From contig NZ_FNFF01000015.1 of assembly GCF_900100315.1 (NCBI RefSeq), forward strand, positions 62,001 to 126,000: a stretch of 64,000 nucleotides of DNA, in the 5' to 3' direction. Each line of letters opens with the position of its first letter. The first letter of the stretch is position 1. Under the pieces are notes generated by a model. It worked only from the letters and a program-made list of their open reading frames with translations. It did not search any database and was not told the origin of the DNA. Below, piece by piece: positions 34,225 through 41,288 of this stretch. The translations under genes and the position numbers were made by a program. The stretch comes from Streptomyces indicus. GTDB lineage: Bacteria > Actinomycetota > Actinomycetes > Streptomycetales > Streptomycetaceae.

Positions 34225-35739
34225 ATGACGAACGCCGTGACCAAGACCGTGCACCACTGGATCGGTGGCAAGACCGTCGAGGGCGCCTCGGGCCGCTCGG
34301 GCCCGGTCACCGACCCGGCGACCGGCGCCGTGACCACGCAGGTGGACTTCGCCTCCGTCGAGGAGGTGGACGCGGCCGTCGCCTCCGCCAAGGAGGCCTG
34401 GGCGACCTGGGGCCAGTCCTCGCTCGCCCAGCGCACGTCGATCCTCTTCAAGTTCCGCGCGCTGCTCGACGCCAACCGTGACGCGATCGCCGAGCTGATC
34501 ACCGCCGAGCACGGCAAGGTGCACTCGGACGCGCTCGGCGAGGTCGCGCGCGGTCTGGAGATCGTGGACCTGGCGTGCGGGATCACCGTGCAGCTCAAGG
34601 GCGAGCTGTCCACCTCCGTGTCGAGCCGCGTGGACGTGGCCTCGATCCGCCAGCCGCTCGGTGTGGTCGCGGGCATCACGCCCTTCAACTTCCCGGCCAT
34701 GGTGCCGATGTGGATGTTCCCGCTGGCCATCGCCTGCGGCAACACCTTCGTGCTCAAGCCGTCCGAGAAGGACCCGTCGGCGTCGATGAAGATCGCCGAG
34801 CTGCTCGCCGAGGCGGGTCTGCCCGACGGCGTCTTCAACGTCGTGCACGGCGACAAGGTTGCCGTGGACCGCCTCCTCGAGCACCCGGACGTCGCGGCCG
34901 TCTCGTTCGTCGGCTCGACCCCGATCGCCCGCTACATCCACACCACCGCCTCGGCCAACGGCAAGCGGGTGCAGGCGCTCGGCGGCGCCAAGAACCACAT
35001 GCTGGTCCTTCCCGACGCCGACCTGGACGCGGCCGCCGACGCCGCCGTGTCCGCCGCGTACGGCTCGGCCGGTGAGCGCTGCATGGCCATCTCCGCGGTG
35101 GTGGCGGTCGGTTCGACCGGTGACGAGCTGGTCGCGAAGATCCGCGAGCGCGCCGAGAAGATCAAGATCGGCCCGGGCAACGACCCGACCTCCGAGATGG
35201 GCCCGCTGATCACCGCGGCCCACCGCGACAAGGTGGCCTCGTACGTGCACGGCGCCGCCGACCAGGGTGCCGAGGTCGTCCTCGACGGCACCGGCTACAC
35301 CGTGGAGGGCTTCGAGAACGGCCACTGGATCGGCCTCTCGCTGCTCGACCGCGTCCCGGTCACGGCCGACGCGTACAAGGACGAGATCTTCGGCCCGGTC
35401 CTGTGCGTGCTTCGCGCCGAGACGTACGAGGAGGGCCTGGCCCTCATCAACGCCTCGCCGTTCGGCAACGGCACCGCGATCTTCACCCGCGACGGCGGCG
35501 CGGCCCGCCGCTTCCAGCTGGAGGTCGAGGCCGGCATGGTCGGCGTCAACGTGCCGATCCCGGTCCCCGTCGGCTACCACAGCTTCGGCGGCTGGAAGGA
35601 CTCGCTCTTCGGCGACCACCACATCTACGGCAACGACGGCACGCACTTCTACACCCGCGGCAAGGTCGTCACGACCCGCTGGCCGGACCCGTCGGAAGCG
35701 CCGTCCGGGGTGGACCTGGGCTTCCCGCGCAACCACTGA
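34225..35739 (+). CDS. mmsA: Methylmalonate-semialdehyde dehydrogenase (CoA-acylating)
   Basis: 504 residues of the aldehyde dehydrogenase fold, of the CoA-acylating MmsA/IolA class. The catalytic Cys286 lies in GSAGERCMAISAVV. The start MTNAVTKTVHHWIGGKTVEG is typical, and the C-terminus has GGWKDSLFGDHHIYGNDG. It converts malonate semialdehyde (or methylmalonate semialdehyde from valine/thymine) to acetyl-CoA or propionyl-CoA, ending the inositol route. GGAG and GAGGAG are close upstream. It is last in the iol operon, with a hairpin 22 bp after the stop. Confidence 0.93.
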   Translation: MTNAVTKTVHHWIGGKTVEGASGRSGPVTDPATGAVTTQVDFASVEEVDAAVASAKEAWATWGQSSLAQRTSILFKFRALLDANRDAIAELITAEHGKVHSDALGEVARGLEIVDLACGITVQLKGELSTSVSSRVDVASIRQPLGVVAGITPFNFPAMVPMWMFPLAIACGNTFVLKPSEKDPSASMKIAELLAEAGLPDGVFNVVHGDKVAVDRLLEHPDVAAVSFVGSTPIARYIHTTASANGKRVQALGGAKNHMLVLPDADLDAAADAAVSAAYGSAGERCMAISAVVAVGSTGDELVAKIRERAEKIKIGPGNDPTSEMGPLITAAHRDKVASYVHGAADQGAEVVLDGTGYTVEGFENGHWIGLSLLDRVPVTADAYKDEIFGPVLCVLRAETYEEGLALINASPFGNGTAIFTRDGGAARRFQLEVEAGMVGVNVPIPVPVGYHSFGGWKDSLFGDHHIYGNDGTHFYTRGKVVTTRWPDPSEAPSGVDLGFPRNH

Positions 35740-35760
35740 GCGCGGCGCGAGGTTCCGGTC

Positions 35761-35805
35761 CCGGGTCTGCGGCACGCTCCTTCGGGCAGCGTGTCGCAGG
35801 CCCGG
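35761..35805 (+). terminator. iol operon terminator with UUCG loop
   Basis: CCGGG-T-CTGCG-G-CACGCT pairs with AGCGTG-T-CGCAG-G-CCCGG: 18 bp including two G-U wobbles. The inner CC-UUCG-GG would form a stable tetraloop. Confidence 0.88.
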
Positions 35806-35825
35806 AGCCGGGTACCCGCGCGCCC

Positions 35826-36101
35826 ATGAAGCCATCGACCAAGGTGCGCGCCTGGCTCGGCAGGCTCCGCGAGGGCTGGGGCTCGGGCCGGCGCCCCGCC
35901 GGTACGCCCCGCGAGAGCGATGTGGCGCAGGACGCCGCAACGGCGGCCTCCCGCCCCACCGGCGGTGATCCGCACGCGCACGGCCGTACCGCCCCCTCGA
36001 CCACCGGCACCGGACCCAGCGGCCGCCAGGTCGGCCGGGTGGCCGGCGAGGACCCCGGGGACGCGGGCGAGACGGGCGCCGAGGCGCGCGGGTCCAACTG
36101 A
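35826..36101 (+). CDS. Small hypothetical protein (doubtful)
   Basis: 91 codons, ATG 35826: MKPSTKVRAWLGRLREGWGSGRR, then a disordered Pro/Thr/Gly-rich tail ending in EARGSN. It sits 21 bp after the iol terminator with only a weak GGAG about 15 nt upstream of the start. The basic N-terminus looks protein-like. The stop codon directly precedes the 31-bp tandem array. May be real but poorly expressed, or spurious. Confidence 0.4.
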   Translation: MKPSTKVRAWLGRLREGWGSGRRPAGTPRESDVAQDAATAASRPTGGDPHAHGRTAPSTTGTGPSGRQVGRVAGEDPGDAGETGAEARGSN

Positions 36102-36206
36102 GCGCGAGCCGTGGCGTCTTCGGGTCGACTGGGCGCGAGCCGTGGCGTCTTCGGGTCGACTGGGCGCGAGCCGTGGCGTCTTCGGGTCGACTGGGCGCGA
36201 GCCGTG
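36102..36206. repeat. 31-bp tandem array, 3.4 copies
   Basis: Three identical units, GCGCGAGCCGTGGCGTCTTC followed by GGGTCGACTGG, start at 36102, 36133 and 36164, plus GCGCGAGCCGTG at 36195-36206. The array begins immediately after the TGA at 36099-36101. Perfect identity points to recent expansion. Confidence 0.95.
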
Positions 36207-36227
36207 ACGCGCGGAACGAACCCCGCC

Positions 36228-36992
36228 TCAGACCGCGCTCTTCGCCGCCGCGGCCCGTCGCACCGCTGCCGCCGCGAACCCGCGGATCACCGGATGCGGA
36301 CGGGTCCCGTCGCCCGCCAGCTCCGGCTGGAACAGGGTCGCGAGAAAGAACGGATGGTCAGGGAGCTCGGCGACGCGGACGGCGCCTTCGTCGTCCGTAC
36401 CGCTGAAGCGCAGGCCGTGTGCGGTCAGGGTGTCCAGGTAGTCCTCCACGAGCGCGTACGCGCAGTGGTAGCGCTCCAACGACCGCTCGGCGCCCAGGAG
36501 TTGCTGCGCCAGGGAGCCCGGCCGCAGGTGGACCGTTCCCTCGTGGCCGACCAGGGAGCAGGCGAGGGGTGCGATCAACTGGCGCTCGGCGCCCGGGTCG
36601 TTCTCGGCGTGGGCCGCGTCCGTGAGGCCGCACACGGTCCGTGCGAACTCCAGGACCGCGTGCTGGAACCCGCCGCAGGTGCCGAGGAACGGGATGCCTT
36701 GTTCGCGTGCGGTGCGCACCGCCCTGACGGCCCCCGCCTCGCTGCGGTACGGGCTGCCGGGCAGCACCCAGACCCCGTCGAAGCCCTCGACCCCTTCGGC
36801 CGCCGCCTCCTCGGTCGGAATCCAGTAGGCCTCGAGGCCGAGCTGCTCGCGCTCGCGCAGGGCGTCGAGGAGGCCCGGGATCCGGGTGTGGGAACGGACG
36901 TTGGGGGAGCGGTCGCCGACCAGGGCGATCCGGGCGGTCCCCCGTGACATCTGCCTGTCGTGGGCGTGCGGTGTGCGGGCTGCGGTCGTCAT
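36228..36992 (-). CDS. CTP-synthase C-terminal-like glutamine amidotransferase protein
   Basis: 254 residues from ATG 36992; a second in-frame ATG at 36950 is possible. Class-I glutamine amidotransferase fold: DGVWVLPGSPYRSEAGAVRA, the nucleophile elbow FLGTCGGFQHAVLEFA (Cys), and a C-terminal LATLFQPELAGDG...HPVIRGF where the usual catalytic HPE is QPE. It matches the CTP synthase C-terminal region-related family, which stands alone without the synthetase half, so it may lack glutaminase activity. Function unknown. It is divergent from a LysR gene with strong operator-like palindromes between them. Confidence 0.82.
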   Translation of the reverse strand: MTTAARTPHAHDRQMSRGTARIALVGDRSPNVRSHTRIPGLLDALREREQLGLEAYWIPTEEAAAEGVEGFDGVWVLPGSPYRSEAGAVRAVRTAREQGIPFLGTCGGFQHAVLEFARTVCGLTDAAHAENDPGAERQLIAPLACSLVGHEGTVHLRPGSLAQQLLGAERSLERYHCAYALVEDYLDTLTAHGLRFSGTDDEGAVRVAELPDHPFFLATLFQPELAGDGTRPHPVIRGFAAAAVRRAAAAKSAV

Positions 36993-37048
36993 GCGCCCAT
37001 CGTGAACCGGCCCCCGGCATCAGGTCCAACGATGATTCCTGGAGGACG

Positions 37049-37079
37049 CATCAGCATCGCTGATGTGCGCTGATGCACA
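37049..37079. promoter_or_regulatory. Overlapping LysR-type palindromes
   Basis: CATCAG-CATCG-CTGATG (37049-37065) overlaps TGTGC-GCTGAT-GCACA (37064-37079). GCTGATG is repeated exactly 10 bp apart (one helical turn). The sites end 10 bp before the LysR start, so they probably serve autoregulation and control of the divergent amidotransferase gene. Confidence 0.75.
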
Positions 37080-37088
37080 CTGGCGGGC

Positions 37089-37955
37089 GTGGATCCCCAT
37101 CTCCTGCGCACCTTCGTCGCCGTGGTCGACCACGGCTCGTTCTCCGTCGCGGCGAGCGCCCTCGGCTATACGCAGTCGGCGGTCTCGCAACACATCGCGG
37201 CCCTCGAAACCGACCTGGGGACAACCCTGTTGACCCGCCGCCCCGTGGCGCCCACCCCGGGCGGTGCCCGCCTCATGGAGCACGCACGCCCGCTGCTGCT
37301 GCGCCTGGACGCGGCCCGCGCGGATCTGGCCCGCCTCGACCAAGCACCCGCACAGGGCCTTTCCCTCGCCTGTACGCCGCTGTCCCGTACCGCCCTGCTC
37401 ACCGCGCCCCTGCCGGGCGAGGGCCCGCACCTGCGCGTGCTCGGCCGCGAGGAGACCTTGCAGGCCGTCACCGCGGGCGAGGTGGACCTCGCCCTGGTGG
37501 ACGGCGCCGCCGCGCCCAGCGATCCGCTCGCACTCGCGGACATCGGACCGCTCACGACGCTGCGCGTGGCGGAGGAGCCGCTGGCCCTCGTGCTGCCCGC
37601 CGGCCACCCCCTGGCCCGGCGCTCCGCCGTCCGCCTGGCCGACCTCTCGGAGGCCCACTGGATCGACGCCCCCGACACGGGCATCCCGCTGCCCCGGCTG
37701 CGCGTGGCCGCGGGCTCGGACGGCTTCCGCGCCCGGACCACGTACGAGGGCACGGATGTGCTCATGCTCGGCGCGCTGGTCGCGGCGGGACACGGCCTGA
37801 CGCTGCTGCCGGCCTCCGCCGCGCGGCTCGTCGAGGGCGTGGCCCTGACCGGTCTCTCGGCGCCGCACCTGGTGCACCGGGTGGAGGTGGTGCACGGCCG
37901 CCTTCCGGAGGGCCCGGCGCGTGTGCTGGCGGAGCGGCTGGGTGCGGGGGCGTAA
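37089..37955 (+). CDS. LysR-family transcriptional regulator
   Basis: 288 residues from GTG 37089. N-terminal HTH LLRTFVAVVDHGSFSVAASALGYTQSAVSQHIAALETDLG; the effector domain has LADLSEAHWIDAPDTGIPLP and LVAAGHGLTLLPAS. It likely controls the divergent amidotransferase-like gene (97 bp away), and the palindromes just before its start suggest autoregulation. There is almost no Shine-Dalgarno (GGCGGGC GTG). The 3' end lies in a stop-anchored repeat. Confidence 0.88.
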   Translation: MDPHLLRTFVAVVDHGSFSVAASALGYTQSAVSQHIAALETDLGTTLLTRRPVAPTPGGARLMEHARPLLLRLDAARADLARLDQAPAQGLSLACTPLSRTALLTAPLPGEGPHLRVLGREETLQAVTAGEVDLALVDGAAAPSDPLALADIGPLTTLRVAEEPLALVLPAGHPLARRSAVRLADLSEAHWIDAPDTGIPLPRLRVAAGSDGFRARTTYEGTDVLMLGALVAAGHGLTLLPASAARLVEGVALTGLSAPHLVHRVEVVHGRLPEGPARVLAERLGAGA

Positions 37956-38058
37956 CGGTCGCGGGCGGTGAGGCAGGTGCGCGGGGACGTAGCCGCCGGG
38001 GGCGGTGAGGCAGGTGCGCGGGGACGTAGCCGGGGGCGGTGAAGCAGGCGCGCGGGGG
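37941..38058. repeat. 34-37-bp tandem repeat including a stop codon
   Basis: GGTGCGGGGGCGTAACGG (37941, containing the LysR TAA) is followed by similar units starting GGTGCGCGGGGACGTAG at 37976 and 38013, each closing with GGGCGGTGAGGCA or a variant, and a partial copy at 38047. The stop TAA is TAG in copies 2 and 3. Confidence 0.85.
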
Positions 38059-38059
38059 T

Positions 38060-38992
38060 TCAGGCCCGGGTGTGCAGGAACTCCGCCGCCGCCCCGGCCA
38101 CCGCCTCCGCCACCGCGGCGAGGGAGGGGGTGTCCAGCTTCCACTGCTGCCAGTACAGCGGGACGTCGAGATGCTTGCCGGGGGCCAGTTCGACGAGGGT
38201 GCCGGCGCTCAGCAGCGGCGCCGCCTGGATGTCCGGGACCAGGCCCCAGCCGAGCCCGGCGGCGACCGCGTCCCGGAAACCCTCGGAGGTGGGGACGTGG
38301 TGGCGCAGCGGGCTCGCGCCGGCGCGGCCACGGGTCAGGGTGCGGACGAAGCGGTCCTGGAGTTCGTCGCGCCGGTCGTACACCACCACCGGTGCGTGCG
38401 GCAGCAGGCGCGAGAGCGGACCCCCGCTGAGGAACCGCTCCGTGAACTCCGGTGTCGCCGCGGGCAGATACCGCGCACGCCCGAGCGGCCGGACCGTGCA
38501 CCCCGCCACCGGCTCCGCCGCGCTGGTCACCGCCGCCATCACCCGCCCCTCGCGCAGCAGCGCCGCCGAGTGCCCCTCGTCCTCGCGCAGCAGCTCGAAG
38601 CAGACCGGCGGGTCCTGGGGCACCCGGGTCAGGGCGGGCAGGAACCAGGTCGCGAGGGAGTCCGCGTTCACGACGAGGGTCAGCCGGGCCGCCGCGCGCG
38701 GCCCGGTGGCGCCGGTGCCGTCCGCCTCGTCCTGCGCGATCCCTAGATCGAGTCGCGCCGCCTGCTCCAGGGCGCTCAGCTGGCGCGCGAACCGGACCAC
38801 GACCTCGCCCGACTCGGTGGGCCTGACGGGCTTCGTACGCATCAACAGGACCCGTCCGGTGCGCTGTTCGAGCGCCTTGATGCGCTGGCTGACCGCCGAG
38901 GGGGTCACGTGCAGGGACGCGGCGGCAGCGTCGAAGGTGCCCTCGTCCACGGCGGCCAGCAGCGTGCGGACCAGGTCGTGCGGCAGTTCCAC
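38060..38992 (-). CDS. LysG/ArgP-type LysR regulator of the lysine/arginine exporter
   Basis: 310 residues from GTG 38992 with GAGG 7 nt upstream. The N-terminus matches LysG/ArgP: DLVRTLLAAVDEGTFDAAAASLHVTPSAVSQRIKALEQ. The effector part has LTLVVNADSLATWFLPAL and CFELLREDEGHSAALLREG, typical for lysine/arginine sensing. It is divergent from a LysE-family exporter, with an inverted repeat in the gap. In Corynebacterium LysG activates lysE when lysine builds up. Confidence 0.9.
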   Translation of the reverse strand: MELPHDLVRTLLAAVDEGTFDAAAASLHVTPSAVSQRIKALEQRTGRVLLMRTKPVRPTESGEVVVRFARQLSALEQAARLDLGIAQDEADGTGATGPRAAARLTLVVNADSLATWFLPALTRVPQDPPVCFELLREDEGHSAALLREGRVMAAVTSAAEPVAGCTVRPLGRARYLPAATPEFTERFLSGGPLSRLLPHAPVVVYDRRDELQDRFVRTLTRGRAGASPLRHHVPTSEGFRDAVAAGLGWGLVPDIQAAPLLSAGTLVELAPGKHLDVPLYWQQWKLDTPSLAAVAEAVAGAAAEFLHTRA

Positions 38993-39016
38993 GGCCGGAC
39001 CTCTTTCGACAGGAGT

Positions 39017-39042
39017 GCTAAAGGTACGTAAGAAACCTTAGC
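39017..39042. promoter_or_regulatory. Candidate LysG binding site
   Basis: GCTAAAGGT (39017-39025) and ACCTTAGC (39035-39042) form an inverted repeat with one extra base, midway between the divergent LysG-like and LysE-like starts. Confidence 0.6.
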
Positions 39043-39078
39043 TGTACTGATGGCGCGGTGATCCGTAGCGTCGAGGGC

Positions 39079-39705
39079 ATGAACAGCGCACTCCTGCCGG
39101 CCCTCGGTGCCGGCTTCGGCACCGGACTCTCCCTGATCGTCGCGATCGGCGCGCAGAACGCCTTCGTGCTGCGCCAGGGAGTGCGCGGACAGGCGGTGCT
39201 CCCGGTGGTCGCGATCTGCGCCGCCTCCGACGCCGTGCTCATCGCCCTTGGGGTGGCGGGCCTGGGCGCGGTGGTTACCGCCTGGCCGGCGGCGATGACG
39301 GTGGTGGGCCTCGCGGGCGGCGCGTTCCTGCTCGGCTACGGCGCCCTGGCCGCGCGCCGCGTGCTGCGCCCGGCCGAGGGCGAGGGGCTGCGGGCCGAGG
39401 GCGCGGGCACCCGGTCCGTACGCGCCGCGGTGCTCACCTGCCTGGCGCTCACCTGGCTCAACCCGCATGTCTACCTCGACACCGTGCTGCTCCTCGGCTC
39501 GGTGGCGTCCCAACGCGGCGATCTGCGCTGGGTGTTCGGGATCGGCGCGATGCTGGGCAGCCTCGTGTGGTTCGCGGCGCTCGGCTACGGGGCGCGGCTG
39601 CTCAGCGGCGCGCTGGCCCGGCCGACCGCCTGGCGGGTGCTCGACGGGGCAGTGGCCGTCACGATGCTCTCGCTCGGCGGGATGCTCCTGCTGCGCACCC
39701 TGTGA
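39079..39705 (+). CDS. lysE: LysE/ArgO-family amino-acid exporter
   Basis: 208 residues from ATG 39079, with GAGGG right before; an in-frame GTG at 39058 would add 7 residues. Six membrane helices and the LysE signature GLSLIVAIGAQNAFVLRQGV, then TCLALTWLNPHVYLDTVLLLGS. It exports excess L-lysine or L-arginine across the membrane, likely activated by the divergent LysG-like regulator. Confidence 0.9.
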   Translation: MNSALLPALGAGFGTGLSLIVAIGAQNAFVLRQGVRGQAVLPVVAICAASDAVLIALGVAGLGAVVTAWPAAMTVVGLAGGAFLLGYGALAARRVLRPAEGEGLRAEGAGTRSVRAAVLTCLALTWLNPHVYLDTVLLLGSVASQRGDLRWVFGIGAMLGSLVWFAALGYGARLLSGALARPTAWRVLDGAVAVTMLSLGGMLLLRTL

Positions 39706-39720
39706 GCTCCGCGCGATGCC

Positions 39721-40134
39721 TTACGCGTCGAACTCCCACAACAGCACCGCACACACCCCGTCGTCCTTCGCCCCCGTCCAGCGGTACGTGGCGAGCGCCC
39801 CCTCGTTGTCCGTGTCCACCGGCACCCACATGTCGTAGCAGCCCAACTCCCGTGCGAGCCGAGACAGTTCGGCGATCAGGGCGGAGGCGATGCCCCGGCG
39901 GCGGTACGGGGCGTCGACGGCCAGCTCGTACAGGCACATCTCGACGCCCTTGTCCGGGTGGTGGATCTCCACGCCGGTGATGAACCCGACGGGCGCGCCG
40001 TCCTCGTACGCGAAGAACATGTGGTGGCCGCCGGCGGCGAGGAAGCGGCGCGTGGCCTCCTCGCGGGGCGGCCCGTCGAAGAGGTGGGCGGCGGCTGTCA
40101 CCTGGTCGGCGTCGGTTGCGCGGCGGATGTCCAT
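39721..40134 (-). CDS. GNAT N-acetyltransferase similar to AAC(3)-I
   Basis: 137 residues from ATG 40134. Motif A is LYELAVDAPYRRRGIASALIAEL, followed by MWVPVDTDNEGALATYRWTGA, which resembles aminoglycoside 3-N-acetyltransferase I. Similar chromosomal genes act on unknown substrates, so resistance is not implied. The first 37 nt overlap the 3' end of the upstream WIP-like gene in a different frame, indicating tight coupling on one mRNA. Confidence 0.85.
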   Translation of the reverse strand: MDIRRATDADQVTAAAHLFDGPPREEATRRFLAAGGHHMFFAYEDGAPVGFITGVEIHHPDKGVEMCLYELAVDAPYRRRGIASALIAELSRLARELGCYDMWVPVDTDNEGALATYRWTGAKDDGVCAVLLWEFDA

Positions 40135-41201
40135 TCCTCATCCGTATCACGGGAGTTGGGCGGAACGGTCCCTCTTTTCAGGCGCGTGCGCAGGCGGCGT
40201 CCGAGGGCGCGCAGACCGCCCCCGCGGCGGATCCTTCGCGCGGTGAACACCAGGACGAGGAGCCCGAGCAGGGCGAGCAGCACGCGCCAGGGCGCCGCCA
40301 CGAAGGAGGTCTCGGCGGTGCTCCGCGCCACCTTCGGCTCGTCGAAGGCGCCCGCGGTCGCCTTGAGCGTGACCCAGTCCAACTGGGGCGCGTCCGCCCA
40401 GCGTTCGGTGAACTCCACCCGCTGGCCCGGCAGCAGCTCCAGCTTCAGCGCGCGCGGCCGCTGCGTCAGGACGTCGCGCCCGAAGAGCCCTTCGGCGGAC
40501 AGCTGGACGGTCGGGCGCAGCCGCACGTTGCCGCGGTTGACCAGGACGTACGTCACGTCGGCCCGTGCGTCGGAGATCCAGGGGATCAGGGGCGCGCTGC
40601 GGGCCACGGACACGGACTCGACGGCGAGGTCGGGCGCCACCGGCCCGTTGACCCGCAGATACATCCGCGCGCCCACCGAACGCTGCACGCCCACCTGCAC
40701 CTTGTCCTTCTTGCGGACGCTTTCCACCTTGGTGTTGAGCGCCACGATGCCGCCGATGTGGTCGCCCGGGCTCGCGTCGGCGGGCACCTTCATACGGAAC
40801 GGGATGTCGACGCGCTGCCGGGCCTCGACCGTGAGCGTGGTGTCGCGGGCCGCGTCCTTCCTGCCCAGGCGGATCCACGTACCGACGTCCTTCGGCTCGC
40901 GCTCCACCGGAAGCAGCGCGAAGGCGCCGCCCTGCGGGGTGTTCACGGCGTCCGTCGCGAACACCCGGAAGGTGAGGGCCTCGTCCGAGGTGTTCGCGAT
41001 GGTCGCGCTGTCCTCGATCTCCGCGCCCGGGTCCGCCTCGTGCGCGAAGTACTCGCGGGTGTTCTTCTCCGAACCCACGGGCGGGGTGGGGAAGACGGCC
41101 CAGGTGCCGTTGTCCGCCGCGCGGGCGGCCGGGAGAGGCCCGGCGAGGGTCACGAGCAGGCCGACCACGGCGGCCACGATCAACGCGTACGGTCTGGGCA
41201 T
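40098..41201 (-). CDS. Secreted WIP-like protein (DUF916/peptidoglycan-binding type) with C-terminal anchor
   Basis: 367 residues from ATG 41201 (GGAG upstream). Signal peptide (ALIVAAVVGLLVTLAG...ARA), then two Ig-like extracellular domains. The first has SEKNTREYFAHEADPGAEIEDSATIANTSDE (a DUF916-like opening), the second a DUF3324-like part with VTYVLVNRGNVRLRPTVQL. One membrane helix (VLLALLGLLVLVFTARRI) is followed by a basic cytoplasmic tail. In Firmicutes such proteins (WxL-interacting) pair with WxL proteins on the wall. The upstream neighbour is WxL-like, so a related surface complex is likely. Confidence 0.78.
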   Translation of the reverse strand: MPRPYALIVAAVVGLLVTLAGPLPAARAADNGTWAVFPTPPVGSEKNTREYFAHEADPGAEIEDSATIANTSDEALTFRVFATDAVNTPQGGAFALLPVEREPKDVGTWIRLGRKDAARDTTLTVEARQRVDIPFRMKVPADASPGDHIGGIVALNTKVESVRKKDKVQVGVQRSVGARMYLRVNGPVAPDLAVESVSVARSAPLIPWISDARADVTYVLVNRGNVRLRPTVQLSAEGLFGRDVLTQRPRALKLELLPGQRVEFTERWADAPQLDWVTLKATAGAFDEPKVARSTAETSFVAAPWRVLLALLGLLVLVFTARRIRRGGGLRALGRRLRTRLKRGTVPPNSRDTDEEWTSAAQPTPTR

Positions 41202-41235
41202 GCCTGCTCCAAGTCATGTACGGGGAAGGTGTGTC

Positions 41236-41280
41236 GGAGCAGGGTGCGCCCGCCGAGCGAGCCGGGGCGCACCCCGCTCC
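41236..41280 (-). terminator. Hairpin between the WxL-like and WIP-like genes
   Basis: GGAGC-A-GGGTGCGCCC pairs with GGGCGCACCC-C-GCTCC: 15 bp with one mismatch and about a 13-nt loop. It lies 9 bp past the WxL-like stop and 35 bp before the WIP-like start, so it may set different protein ratios. Confidence 0.8.
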
Positions 41281-41288
41281 CGTGCCGG

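Noticed and set aside
36228..36992. The amidotransferase-like gene as a true CTP synthase
   Set aside because: The synthetase half is absent, and the HPE motif is QPE, so only the related family name is used.
39721..40134. GNAT gene read as an aminoglycoside resistance gene
   Set aside because: Motif similarity to AAC(3)-I is only general, and no resistance-gene context or mobile element is nearby.
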